DNA from: Ceratopteris richardii
Lineage: Eukaryota; Streptophyta; Polypodiopsida; Polypodiales; Pteridaceae
Direction: 5' to 3'
Length of the DNA: 64,000 nt
NCBI GenBank assembly: GCA_020310875.1
Contig: CM035406.1
Location: 87,295,664-87,359,663, forward strand
Shown piece after piece: positions 22,767-40,306 of the stretch. The translations under genes and the position numbers were made by a program. The notes below the pieces were generated by a model, which was not told where the DNA came from, did no database searches, and saw only the letters and a program-made list of their open reading frames with translations. The number at the start of each line of letters is the position of its first letter. Within the stretch, counting starts at the first letter, position 1.

Positions 22767-22879
22767 CTAAGCACATGAGATTACTTCTCTCTTTCCTCTC
22801 CACAAATGAGGCACTTGTGAATGGAGGTTCACTATGTTATGGGAATGCATTGATCCTTGTGTAAGGGGATTTTCATAGC

Positions 22880-23420
22880 CTTTGAGGTCCTTTCCTTGGA
22901 AGTTATAGCTCTTCTTGAAGACACTTGCACCAAAACCTAATCCATCAGATGTTCCTGAAACCTCTGATACCATGGTGATGAATAAGTGACAAGAATATTG
23001 ATCACAATACATATGACCAACCATTAACTACAATTTGAAAGTATGACTATGTGTCAAGTTTCTTGGTAAATTTTGGTAGATTTTTCAAAGAAAAATAAAT
23101 AGATGAGAAAAATGATCGATAAGAAACTATCAAACTAATCATTTTCAAATGGATATGCTTGTAGAAAGAATCAATTGAGGAAATATAATCAACCTACATA
23201 TAGTTGAAAAATAACATCTCTAAAAATTTTGGTAGACTCCTTTGCAAAGTGGAGTCTAAGAATCAAAGCACTATCAAAGAACTTATCAAAGAGCTATAAA
23301 ATTGCATGCCTATGTCGTTGCATATCACTGGACTACTCACTACATATAACAAGTGATCAAAAGAAACCAAATAAGCTTATCAAGCACCTATGAATCCACT
23401 AGCATACATTTTCTATGGTG
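22880..23420 (-). pseudogene. Copia G: gag N-terminus, overlapping primer site and 5' LTR end
   Basis: On the minus strand gag starts at about 22972 as MVSEVSGTSDG, then GASVFKKSYNFQGKD, matching element F gag (MASKLSGTSDGSGSSASVL). The start codon region is itself a primer-binding site: ATGGTATCAGAGG contains TGGTATCAGAG. To the right, 23000-23420 resembles the sequence upstream of F gag (60052-60340; compare gcttatcaagcacctatgaa with gcttatcgagcacctacgaa) and is therefore 5' LTR. The rest of gag is found to the right on the other strand. Confidence 0.75.
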
Positions 23421-23571
23421 AGGCTAGGACAGGTCTTCCACCTACCACCAAAGAGAGCCTGACATTTGAGTGTCTCTAAATTCATAAATACCTCACCATG
23501 ATCCTCTTTAACAGGCAAAGACTATGCAAATGTAACCACTATACCATACCACATGAGCATACATAGGTAGA

Positions 23572-24510
23572 TTCTATTTTGAGATTCAAAAGTTTGATGG
23601 TACCAACTTTTCTTTATGGAAGAATCCAATTCATGATGTTTTAATATAGAGAAGATAGTGGAAGTTGATTGGTCCTGCAAAGAAACTTGTTGGTATGGAT
23701 GATGATGATTGGGAAGATCTTGATTAGATGGCAATGTCTATAATTCCTCCACACATTGTAGATATTGTTTTTTTCATTGTTTTGGACTGCAAGACATCAA
23801 AGGTGTGGAAGAAACTTTGCAGTACTTATGAGGAGAATGATTTCAATAAATTTTATTTGATGATAAATTTGTATGATTTGCACATGAATGAGAAAGTGTT
23901 GCAACACATTTAAATGAGTTTAATGCTCTCTTTTTTAGTTGCAAGATCAAAAGATGAAAATGGATGATGAAATGAAAATAGTTCTCTTGCTATGCACACT
24001 ATCATCCTCATGGGATACATTTTGCATGACCATTAGTAACAATGCACTTGTAGGCAAGCTTGTCTATGTATAGTGTCCGTGATTCTTAATAGGGAAAGAA
24101 TCAATCACATGCTGGAAGCAAGAATAGAGAAAAGAATGATCAATGTGGCAATAGTAGAAACAAATCACAAAAGAGAAACATTGAATGCAATCATTGCTAC
24201 AAAAGGAGATATATAAAAAATGATTATTATGATTTGAAGAATGCCAAAGGTAAAGAGAAGCATGTTGATGGGCATGTTAAACAATTACTTGCATTATCTA
24301 CTTCATCAATGAAGGTAGAGAAAATAAATGCTATTTGTGATGATTCTAATGTGTTCACACTTGAAAGTACTATGCCTTATGAAGCTCTTATGGTTGACTC
24401 CCTTTCATACACTCTTATGACTGAATCCCTTTCATACACATGGATGCTAGATTTTGGTGCTTCTTTTCATGTGACAATATATAGAGGGTACTTCTTTGGT
24501 TATGCAACAA
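23572..24510 (+). pseudogene. Copia G: gag continuation and protease, inverted
   Basis: The plus strand reads the part of gag that should follow 22880: FEIQKFDGTNFSLWKNPI, a stop-riddled stretch, VLDCKTSKVWKKLCSTYEEN, then the basic region and KNAKGKEKHVDGHVKQL. The protease-like WMLDFGASFHVT has DFG where DSG is usual. A duplicated block gives DSLSYTLMTESLSYTW. It matches element F throughout but lies opposite to its own N-terminus. It ends near 24510. Confidence 0.82.
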
Positions 24511-25048
24511 TATCTTGGTACTATTGAAAGTGTGAACTATGAAAGCTTTAGGTGGACAAAGGGGTCAAAAGACCTTAATGTGGACAAAAGTCACAACTCA
24601 AATCACTTAGAGTGGTCTCAAGGTTGGGAAAGGTTGGGTAAGGCAGTCCTAAGGTGGTGGAAAAGTTGAGAGAGGCATCCAAAAGCTATAAAAGAAGGCG
24701 AAGAGTCATCAAATGCATGGAAGTCTTGTAGGTCATTGAAGACCAAGAGACATATACTCAAGGAGGCTCAAGGAGAGAGTCATACAAGGCTCAAGGAGCT
24801 GAAACACAACTCTTCAAGCTAGGAAAAATACAGAGGAGGGCATTACATGCACAGAAGAGGAGTAAGGAGGAGCTATCAAGCGCACACCTACTCTAGTCTC
24901 TTGTAGGTATAGACATAGTCTGCTCGAGATGGCTCCAAAATGCCAATTTTCATAGCAATCTAAGGTCGTTTGTGAATCACACTTTCTCCATGCCTTCTGA
25001 CGTACTCTTCATTGTCGGCCTTCTCCACGAGCTCTCTACAACAACACT
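24511..25048. other. Unassigned stretch, possibly 5' region of a minus-strand element
   Basis: Purine-rich on the plus strand (ctcaaggag repeated near 24760-24800), with no gene. Its right end lies next to a minus-strand primer site at 25050, so 24900-25049 may be the leader or gag start of that truncated element. Confidence 0.4.
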
Positions 25049-25049
25049 T

Positions 25050-25162
25050 GCTCTAATACCATGTCACGAGGAAGGAGATAAGGGAGAGAATGATCTTCTT
25101 CTTCTTCTATTACATAAAAAGGAATGTACAAGAATGACCTTAAAAAACAAGAATATAACTAC
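25050..25162 (-). mobile_element. Truncated Copia LTR end with primer-binding site
   Basis: The minus strand reads an LTR end CTCGTGACA then TGGTATTAGAGC (25050-25061), a one-base variant of the tRNA-Met primer site. About 100 bp of LTR remain before element H starts at 25163. Confidence 0.7.
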
Positions 25163-28020
<2,858 letters not shown>

Positions 28021-28489
28021 TTGGTGAACATGAGGTGAAGACTCGACGTTGCAACTCAGGAGTACATTTCAAGTTTTTCTGTGCATGTGCATACATACGA
28101 CTTGACAATTGTTGCAGCAGCTTCTACATCCTTGGGAGCTATGGCTATTTCAGATACCTTGGAATCTTCTGGGTGTCGAGGGTTGATCTTTTGATATGAG
28201 TTCCTCCACGAAGATTGGCAAGTGGGCGATCCTCATCTCGCCATCCCTCTCATCAATAATTAAAGAACTGAATGATCGCACATACACATCATATGTTTAA
28301 CAAAAGATGTACTTAGGATTTGATCAATTGATAAATAATGTATCAAAGTCCACATGAGCATGACTTTTAAACCTCTTCCTCAAGCTGATTCCAGGTATTC
28401 ATATTTTACTTTACATTCATTATATAAGTGAACAATGGGCTAAACGGGTTTTCCAAAACACACCACACAAGACATAGATTCTAGTGTGA

Positions 28490-29110
28490 AAAAAAAAATT
28501 TAGAATATAATGAGCAATTTAATGAGATGAAAATATTTACTCAATCAAAAATTGAAAAAGTATTATCTCTAACTCAAGAACATTATGTAAAATGTAAAAA
28601 GAGATGATTGATCATGAAATTTCAAGTTTGAAAAACAAGTTTGAGATTTTGTTCAACCAAGTCAAAGAAATTCAATCATGCAAGTGTGAACATGAACATC
28701 AAGTACAAGTCCAGCATATGTCTACTAAAATTCTTGATAGAAAATATTCATTTGACCATAGAAGCTCAACACCTAGAGCTACACATAGAAGATTCAATCG
28801 ACCTAAAAGATGTTTCTGGTGTGATCAATTTTGCCACATGTTTTGGGATTGTATTGCATATGAGAGTGCTTGTGAACTTAAATTGGTCACTATAGTAGAA
28901 AGAAAAATTTGTGATTACCGTGTCCATTTACCTTTGCACTTGAACTTAGGAAGAGGTGGAATTAAAGAATATTTTGATCAAATGAAATCTAAGCCAATAT
29001 CATTTATAAGAATTCAAAACCAATGGAGACCTAAAAGCTGTAATAAAACAACACATTCTAAACTTAAGAGCTATGATGAGAAAACAAGTTCTTGTGAATT
29101 AATTCTATAA
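28490..29110 (+). pseudogene. Gag-like zinc-knuckle protein of element H
   Basis: This is the only protein-like signal with a family hallmark in the H interior. A Lys/Glu-rich stretch that could form a coiled coil (about 28510-28700) changes frame near 28600. It continues as a 168-codon frame (28604-29110) with EISSLKNKFEILFNQVKEI and a zinc knuckle CFWCDQFCHMFWDC (CX2CX4HX4C complete) near 28822-28863. Single CCHC knuckles are typical of retroelement nucleocapsids. A TAA ends the frame at 29108. No protease or pol follows. I call it gag-like, not a host gene, because of its place between the LTRs. Confidence 0.6.
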
Positions 29111-29172
29111 ACAAATTTGAGACTCAAAATACATTCTTTGACAATGATCAAAATCTCCCAAAAACTAAATTT

Positions 29173-29508
29173 ATGAGTAAAATGGATAATAAAACTAAAT
29201 TTATTGATAAAGGATATGGTCAAAATACATTGGATAAGAAAAGGATTGATAAAGTAGTTTATGCAAGCATAAATATTGATGAAAATGAAGTTCACAAATC
29301 AATAAAAATTGATAAAAAAGAAGATACATATGATGCAAATTATGCACTTAAATTCATAGAGAATGACAATGTTTGTGATCAAGATATATTTGATGAATTA
29401 AAAGTTCAACCATATGATGATAAAAATATTCCTAATAAACTTTCTAATGACAAAGATACAAGGAAATGGGTACAAGCAACTATATTGAACATTGAGCAAA
29501 ATACTTAA
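29173..29508 (+). CDS. Acidic ORF of element H, unknown
   Basis: A 111-codon open frame in phase with no recognised domain, rich in Lys, Asp and Asn (MSKMDNKTKFIDKGYG at its start, YDDKNIPNKLSNDKD near its end). It follows the gag-like frame by 62 bases and may be its continuation after stops. The composition matches the very AT-rich interior, so it could be chance. I do not assign a function. Confidence 0.3.
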   Translation: MSKMDNKTKFIDKGYGQNTLDKKRIDKVVYASINIDENEVHKSIKIDKKEDTYDANYALKFIENDNVCDQDIFDELKVQPYDDKNIPNKLSNDKDTRKWVQATILNIEQNT

Positions 29509-29519
29509 AACTCTTCTAA

Positions 29520-31540
29520 ACTTATGAGTAAGAGGGAAAATAAATTAAGAGAATAATTTCCTTGTTATTTTTTATGAAATTTTGATTGATGATAAACATT
29601 TCCAAATTTTGATGAGTTTATATACAGTTTGAAGATTTTTTATGAATTTTTTTCCTAAACATTTTCCCAAGTTTGATGAATTTATCTCTATTTTTGATTT
29701 GATGCTTGATAATTTTTTATGAAAATTCCCCTAAAAAATTTTCCATGCTTGATCAATCTATTAAAAGTTTATGACAAAGCTTTGCTTTCAAAATATTTGT
29801 GTGGTAATCATAGAAAAACTATATATATATTATGATTTTTCTTTTAGCAAAATTATTCTGATAATTATGAAGCAAAATATGAAACATATATGATAAAAAA
29901 TAGACTTTTTGGAAAAAATATATGATAAATATGTTTGATAATTATGATGAAAACTATGATTGTCTCTTGATAATAAAAGGATTATTCATAGTCAAGGATG
30001 CAAAAATTTGGTCTTCTTATTGTCAAAAACATGATATGATGCAAAGTGTATTGTGAGAAAGTGAATAGGATAAGTGCAAAACAAATGATGAATAACAATT
30101 ATGATGCATTATGATATACAATCAATATGTTTGATCACATTATGATTTCCTTTGAACAAAAATATGTTTGAAAATATACGAGCAATATGTTTGCGAATTA
30201 TTATGAACAATATGATTTTCTTTTACTAAAATTATGATGAAAAAGATGATTTTCTTGTTAAACAAAAAAATATGATTAAATATGATGCAAATACGATTTT
30301 TCTTTTCACATTTGACAAAAATATGATGAAAATTATGATGATGAATATGATGAATAATATGATTTTCTTTTCCTATTATTATGATGAAACATATGTCAAA
30401 ATATGATGATGATTATGATGTGATAAAATTTGTGATGAAACATGATGAAAGTTAATTATCTTGTAGTTTGTAGTTTATGATTACCAACAAGAATTTTGAT
30501 GATTTTGAGCAAACGAATTGAAGATTTTTTATGACAAATTTATGATGAAGTTGAAGAGGAGATGATTGAAGATGAAGCTAATTACTAGGTTGTATTTCTC
30601 TATGATCTAAATTCTTTATGTTTTTGATCTATGCATATAATTTGCATTCATAACAAAATATAATCATATAATATGGAATGAGGCTTATCAAATTATGAAG
30701 TGATTCTATTTAGCCATATTAAGAATACAAACTTGATTTATGTTTCTAAGTTTATGATTGAGTGGGGATTTGATATGAGCAGAAGGATTTTGTAGTTCAT
30801 TTCAAATGATGAAAGTAATTGTATATATGTATGAGCATATAGATGCATGACCCTTGTCTGTGAGATCCTATGTCTTTCTCATACATGCATCAAGAACCTT
30901 AGCTCGGAATAAGGGGTTAAGCCTTTCCCCTTCAAAACAAAAAAGTTGCAAATGTAAAAATAGAAAAATAGAAAATAGAAGAAAAAATATATGATGAACG
31001 GAAGTTATACCTTCTTTCACCACAAAAAGGTATTTATGATTATCACCTACATGAAGATTTCAAATCATACTTGTATGAAGCTGAAGATGAAGAAAATCTA
31101 GTTGTGGCCAGCACATCTAGTGAATTAAAATTGGGCAAACAAGGCAGATGTTTGTACGAGTAGTTCTAGATGATTTCTTTGACATGTTTGATTGTTTATA
31201 TGTGAGTGCTTATATATGAAGAAACCTGATTTTGAGTGAATGACGAAGAATTTTGTTTCATGATGATCTTTGCAAAGTTTATAAATGAATGGAACTTAGA
31301 TTAATGATTTGTTGACTAAAATGGTTGATAGCTTAATTTTGTGATTGGATATGATTTCAATACCAGATTGAACTTAAATAAATTCCATGAGCATTTTTCA
31401 TAAAAGATTGATATATTTGATAAATTTGAAACTTATTTAAAAAAGAATTTGATGCTGTTATATGATTGGATATCAGGATGGTGATCAAGATGCTGCTTCT
31501 CTCGATCTGCAGGTTGGCCCATCGAGATGATGTGCAGGTT
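29520..31540. repeat. AT-rich ATGATGAA-type degenerate region of element H
   Basis: For about 2 kb the plus strand is dominated by words such as tatgatgaa, gatgaaaa, ttttgatgaat and aatatgatt, most densely at 29930-30560. No gene is recognised. It looks like an old simple-repeat expansion or relic coding sequence. Confidence 0.6.
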
Positions 31541-31550
31541 TGGTGGGGGC

Positions 31551-34298
<2,748 letters not shown>

Positions 34299-36124
34299 TG
34301 AGATGCACAAGCACATGCATTGTCTATCAATCATGCCATTCTCCCTAACATTCACTCGTGCAAAATATCAAAAGATGTTTGGTATACTCACACAATATTA
34401 TACCAAGCAAGACATAAGGCTTGTGTTGCTTACCTCTTAAAATAGTTGGAGAGTGAGCATATGAACGAAGGGGATTCAATGGATAGTTTTTAACAAAGAT
34501 CAAAGATCGGACGGAGTAGTTGATTTTTGTAGATGAAATCTTGCTACATAGTTCACTTGTGTAGACTCTTCTCAATAATCTTCTAGATTGATATCATAAT
34601 TTAGATTCTACACTTTGGATGTTTATGATGAAAGGAAATCAAAATGCCTTAAGATTTGAGGAGTTAGTTTTTGTTTTCTTGGAGGAAGATCAATCCACAT
34701 AGAATAGATCAATTATGCATGTTACAGATCAAGCTTTCTGATCTACTTAGAAGGGAAAAGGTAAATGGAGCTCATCTACTAGTAAGAAAAAATCTATTAA
34801 TGCTACACAATCAAAGAAGGAAGACAAAGATAAAAAGAAGATATAAAATTAGAAATAGTTTTGCAAGTATTGTAAGGCAAATGATCATGTCATAAAGAAT
34901 TTTCCTAAACTGGCTATAAAGGGGGCAAAGAAGAAAGAGACTGGAATGGTTGTTGTAGAGGTCTCTATATTTAAAATAGAGTCTGCTATTTTTTTTTCAA
35001 AATGAAGAATGGGTACTTACTATTGTTTTTAGCTATGCTCCATCTTCTCATGAGCACTGTATTCATGTAGTAGACTCAGATGTTTGCCAGTACTTTGATA
35101 ATGGTGCAACCAAACACATTACCTCATAATGCAATTCCTTCACTTCAGATGAGTCTTCTCCTTCATTGATATTGTCACGTGTGCTAAACCCTCCTCTTAT
35201 CTTGTAATCGAAGTTGGAAAGATCATTTTGAGTTCCACCAATGGTAGTTCTTTCACATTGTCAAATGTCTTATATGTGTCAGGGATCAAGAAAAATATTT
35301 TATCGGTTTCAGCACTAGCCAAGATCTACTTGGTTGTCAAATGTGTTGATGACATATGTGCCATTCACGATCTCTCAAATGGTGATGTTCTTATTGCTTC
35401 AAGAATTTTATTTCCTCGATTGTATAATCTTATAGTTTATATGAAATCTATAAATGATCCAACATGTGCAATTCATGATTTTCATGATATACTAGATGCA
35501 AAGATTTGGCATGCATGCTTTGCTAATCTTAATTATGCTAGTTTGCAAGTCCTCTCTACCCAAACTTGAGGAACCTTCTAAACATGTCTCTAAAGTTTGT
35601 ACTCTGGGCAAAATGTAGTGTTCCTCCTTCCCTAAAGATGTCTCAATTAGAGATGCACATAAATTGCAACTTGTTCATAGTGATGCTTGTGTTCCTATAT
35701 AGACACCTTCACTTAGAAACTACCTATACTTTGTGAGTTTTGTGGATGAAATTTCTAGGCATGCATGGGTTTATCCATTGAAAGCAGATTCCAAAGTGTT
35801 CACATACTTTAAACAATTCCCGATTATGGTAGAAAATATATAAGCATATAAAATATGCATCCTCCCTTCTAATCGAGCGGCGGGGTATATGCCTTCTGAG
35901 TTTAATGCCCTTATGGCTGAGCATGGGATAAAACATCAGTGTACAATGTCATATACACCTCAATGAAATGAGGTTGTTGAATGGAAGATCATGTCTCATG
36001 GAAATTGAGAGATGTATGGCCAAAAGTTAGGATTTACCACATAGCGATTAGCTTGAGGCTATTATGTGTAGCATATATACTTAATAGGCATCACAACAAG
36101 TATTGTAGTTTGGCATGATCACAA
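34299..36124 (+). pseudogene. Family C copy B: gag to integrase remnant
   Basis: This parallels copy C from its gag middle (37830) to the integrase. Recognisable parts: gag blocks with stops at 34443 and 34562; a KGKWSSSTS-like basic linker; a knuckle-like CKANDHVIKN with lost Cys residues; a protease with FDNGATKHI in place of DSG; then VLYVSGIKKNILSVSALAKI, IWHACFANLNYASLQ and integrase core fragments to about 36110. It is broken in all parts and lacks RT and RNase H before the LTR at 36125. Confidence 0.82.
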
Positions 36125-36346
36125 TGTTGATATATTTCAGTAATGGTGTGTGTGAAAAAATATAACACTATCAAGGCCCATTTTCCCTCTTTAAGAGGTT
36201 TTTTCCCCGACTTCTATATATGCCTATAACTCTAACAAGTCAATTGTCTTTGTACATTCACTTGCTAATACATTTTGAGTTGTGTTGTGCTTCAAGCTTC
36301 TTCTTCTTCCTTGTGCTGTGTGATTCTATAGACCCCAAAGTCCAAC
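36125..36346 (+). mobile_element. Family C LTR shared by copies B and D
   Basis: TGTTGATATATTTCAG to GTCCAACG, about 222 bp, matches the other family C LTRs. Copy B internal sequence lies on its left without a normal RNase H end or purine tract. A primer-binding site and gag leader lie on its right. Confidence 0.82.
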
Positions 36347-36761
36347 GATCGGTATCAGAGGAGGTCATCACTTCATGTAGGGCATAATTGACACACCTTT
36401 GATCATTGTCTCATACTCACAAAAATTGGTGATCATACTTAGGGTGATTAGGAGTTCAAAAGAGCTTCACTTTGTTGTTTTGGCATTTGAATAAGAGCTT
36501 CTTTCGACCTTGGAATGCAATATTGCAAGGACTATGCAAAAAAATTGTTCTTTTGTGCCAAACATATATTCAGGTTTCGGTTTGCTAGTACAAGGTCCTC
36601 AAAGTCTACTATAGGTTTAGCATATTTTGACATTCTATTTTTGTTTAATGTTTTGAGATACACTCAATTTTCCATATTAGGGTATTTAGTCACTTGCCAT
36701 GGCTAAAAGAAATGATGTATTCCCTATATTGGCCATTAAGGATAAATTGGATGGTACTAAT
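36347..36761 (+). pseudogene. Family C copy D: primer site, leader and gag start
   Basis: TCGGTATCAGAGG (36349-36361) is a tRNA-Met-type primer site. The leader parallels copy C (gtcatcacttcat shared). Gag starts with ATG at 36699 (MAKRNDVFPILAIKDKLDGTN, matching copy C MAESSDVFHMLAVEDKLDGTN). After about 21 codons it is cut at 36761 by the LTR of element E. Confidence 0.85.
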
Positions 36762-36962
36762 TGTTGGAACAAAACAATCTCAAATTGATGATTATAAAGA
36801 GCTTGAAGCAAGTCAAGGATCAGAATGAAGTCAAAGAAGTCATTGGAGATAGTGAAGAGATCTCGAAAATATAGCTTGTACACATATGTACATTATTAGT
36901 TGAGAATTCTTGTAAAATGGATATAGATGATCCTTAGGATGATAAGGAATATGTAATAGATG

Positions 36963-37191
36963 TGTTGATATATTTAGGTAGTGATGTGTGTGAACACTCT
37001 AGGACCGTTGGGGCACTTTTTTCCCTCTTTAGGAGGTTTTTTTCCCCCAGCTTGTATATACGCATATTACCATAATGGGCTACTTATCTTTGTACATTCT
37101 CTAGTAATACTTAAGTATTGTGTGTTGTGCTCCAAGCTTCTTCTTCCTCCTTGTGCTGTTCGCATGCTTCCGCAGACGTCTAACTCCAACA
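36963..37191 (+). repeat. Copy C 5' LTR
   Basis: 229 bp. It includes a TGTATATACG word near 37052-37061 that may act as a TATA box, and a pyrimidine-rich end (cttcttcttcctccttg). A primer site follows directly. Confidence 0.93.
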
Positions 37192-37193
37192 AT

Positions 37194-37205
37194 TGGTATC
37201 AGAGC
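37194..37205 (+). promoter_or_regulatory. Copy C primer-binding site
   Basis: TGGTATCAGAGC, the standard plant tRNA-Met primer site, lies two bases after the LTR. Confidence 0.95.
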
Positions 37206-37546
37206 AGGTCATCACTTCATCTAGCTTGCCGTCAACAATCCTCCGTTTGCAGTCTTAGATTCGCACAAAATTTGGTGAGCATACTCAGGGTGTTTCAGAG
37301 ATCAAAATTGATTCGCTCTGTGGTGCCAAAATTGCGGTTTGAGCTCGTTTCGGCCTCCGAACGCACTATCACTATGCTTGTGCAGGCTATTTCGTCTTTT
37401 TGTGCAAAAGGTATATACCAGTTTCTGTTTGCCCATATAAGCGTCTCGAAGTCTACTACAGGTCTAGCAGAATTTGTCTGGACAGTTCTGTTCAACTTTT
37501 TGAGATACAGTCAATTTTTTTCATCAAGGTATTTTAGTCATCAGCC

Positions 37547-38598
37547 ATGGCTGAAAGCAGTGATGTATTCCATATGTTGGCTGTTGAGGATAAGTTGGAT
37601 GGTACCAACTACCCATTATGGGCTTATATGATGCGACATGTATTGGTTGCAAAAGGATTGTGGAACATTGTGCAGGGTGTTGAAAGACGTCCTGTTACAC
37701 CTGTAACAACAGGTACTGCAAATACAAGTGCTGGAGCTGATGGAGATGGTGTCGAAGATATATTGTGCAGATTCCTGTTCGTGCTTCTGTTTCTACTGCA
37801 CCTACTGTAGAGTAGATTTTTTGGGATGGCAGAGATGCCCAGGCACATGCATTGATAGCTTTGTCTGTAAAACGTGCCCTTATTCCTCATATTCGCTCTT
37901 GTAGAACAGCTAAGGATGCTTGGGATACACTTACCACATTGTACGAAGCTAGGTATGAGGCTTGTGTTGCTTACCTCCGAAAATAGTTGGAGAGTGAGCA
38001 CATTAATGAAGGTGATTCTATGGACAGTTTCCTAACAAAGATCAAAGACTTGAAGGAACAATTGATTTTTGCTGATGAGGTTATACTAGATAGCTCACTT
38101 GTGTAGACCGTTCTGAATGGTCTTCATGACTCATATCAGAGTTTTGCTTCTACTCTTCGGTTGATGATGAAAGGAAATCCAAATGCCTTGTCATTTGAGG
38201 AGTTAATCTCTGTTCTGTTGCAGGAAGATCAGTCCAGACAGAACATGTCCATTATGCATGTTGCAGATCAAGCTTTCTTGGCTAGTCAGAAGGGCAAAGG
38301 AAAATGGAGTTCTTCTACTAGTAAGCAAAAATCTACAAATGTTGCACATTCGAAGAACTAAGACAAAGATGAGAAAAAATCAGAAAAGCAAAAATTATTT
38401 TGTAAGTACTATAAAGGGAATGATCATATCATAAAGAACTGTCCAAAACTGGCTGCAAAAGAGGCAAAGAAGAAAGAGGCTAGAATGGTTGTTGCAGAAG
38501 CCTCTACACCAAAAATGGAGTCTGCTAATCTTGTGCAGGAAGAAGCATGGGCGTTCACTACTGTTTGCAGTTTTGACCCATCTTCTCATGAGTAGTGC
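37547..38598 (+). pseudogene. Copy C gag
   Basis: Gag would assemble the particle and bind RNA. ATG 37547 starts MAESSDVFHMLAVEDKLDGTNYPLW-type sequence, a normal Copia gag N-terminus. A frame change follows near 37770, then WDGRDAQAHALIAL. TAG stops lie at 37984 and 38104, and the block LMMKGNPNALSFEELISVL precedes a Lys/Ser-rich linker. The knuckle reads CKYYKGNDHIIKNC, with the second Cys replaced by Tyr. A further TAA interrupts after 38358 and a TAG near 38594. The two gag stops are shared with copy B. Confidence 0.85.
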
Positions 38599-40306
38599 AT
38601 GTCTGCAATAGACTCAGATGGTTGGTACTTTGACAGTGGGGTGACCAAACTTATTACCTCGCAGCGCAGTTTCTTCTCTTCACTCGAGCTTGCCCCTACA
38701 GGGAATACTGTTACATGCCCCAACAACTCCTCTTATCCTGTTATGGGAGTTGGTAAGATCATTTTGACTACTGCTGATTGTAGTTCTTTCACTTTGTCAG
38801 ATGCTTTATTTGTGCCAAGGATCAAGAAGAATCCATTATCAGTTTTTGCATTAGCCAAGATTGGCTTGGTTGTGAAATTTGTTGATAACAGATGTACAAT
38901 TCATGATCTGTCAAATGGAAATGTTATTATTGCTTCTGGCATTTTATGTCGTGGGTTGTATAAGCTCATAGACTATGAAAGATCTGAAAATGATTTGACA
39001 TGTGCTGTAAATGATTCTCAGGCTATGTCAGATGCAAAGCTTTGGCATGCACACTTTGGTCATCTGAATTTTGCTAGTTTGCTACACCTGCAGAAATTTG
39101 AAATGGTGTCCTCTTTGCCCAAACTTGAGGCACCTGGAAAACATGTTTGTGAAGGCTGTATTTTGGGCAAAATGCAGCGTTTCTCCTTTCCAAAAGATGG
39201 TTCAGTTCGGGCTACACAGAAATTGCAGCTTGTACATAGTGATGTCTGTGGTCTTATGTAGACACCCTCTTTTGGAAATTACCTTTACTTCGTGACTTTC
39301 ATTGATGATTTTTCCAGACATGCATGGGTATATCCACTCAAAGCAAAGTCCGAAGTATTCATGTGCTTTAAATAGTTTTTGGTTTTGGCTGAAAATCTGT
39401 CAGCATGTAAAATGGGCACCCTCCGTTCTGATCGAGGGGGGGGGATATATGTCTTCTGATTTTAATGCATTTCTGGCTGAACATGGGTTAAAACACCAAT
39501 GTACAGTGCCCTATACACCTCAACATAATGGAGTTGTTGAACAAAAGAACATGTCACTCATGGAGATGGCGAGGTGCATGGTCAAGAGTCAGGCTTTACC
39601 ACATAGTTTCTGGCTTGAGGCTATCATGTGTGCAGCATATGTACTGAACAGGTGTCCCACTAAAGCGCTACAGTCTATCACTCTATATGAGGCTTGGCAT
39701 TACTGCAAGCCATCTGTTGCTCATCTGCATGTTTTTGGTTGTTTGGCATATGCACTAGTGCCTGAACAACATCGCAGAAAATTAGATGATAAGGCAGTAA
39801 AATGTATTTTTATTGCATACAGTTATGAAAGTAAAGGCTATCATCTGTATCATACACAGACTAAACGCATTCTGGTTAGCCGTGATGTTGTCTTTGTGGA
39901 AGATGCTATTCAACCATTGCTTTCATGTACTAAGGAGACATCTGTTAGCTCCAAAGACATGTATGATACTTTGATGCCTCTTTTTACAGGTGGACAGTCT
40001 AGTGCTGGTCCTAATGAGGCAACTTCTCAGCCTTTGCAGGTTTCATATTATGATGCAGATCATTCCATTTCTGATGCAGATTTACATGATGCACTTGTTG
40101 ATGAGAGAGCTGATATTGAGCAAGCAAAAACTATGCCAAAATTGCTGGTGCAGACTTTGTGTGACAGCAAATTAGATGCACCTTTGTCATATCGTACTCG
40201 TTCAGGCTCTCATAGTGCCTCCTTTGCATTAGATTGCTATGCTATGGTTGTATCTAGTCTTTGTGATGAGAATGAGCCTGTTTCTTTTGATGAAGCACAG
40301 AATTGA
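38599..40306 (+). pseudogene. Copy C protease and integrase
   Basis: The aspartic protease keeps its motif: WYFDSGVTKLI. The integrase zinc region has LWHAHFGHLNFASL and CEGCILGKMQRFSF (HHCC complete). The core shows HSDVCGLM with the first Asp, then a TAG at 39259, [16 protein letters not shown], and LRSDRGGG. A frame change falls in a G run at about 39435-39443. It continues with YTPQHNGVVEQKNMSL (usual VVERKN; Glu kept, Arg to Gln) and FGCLAYALVPEQHRRKLDD. It ends at a TGA at 40304 where RT begins in the same frame. Confidence 0.88.
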
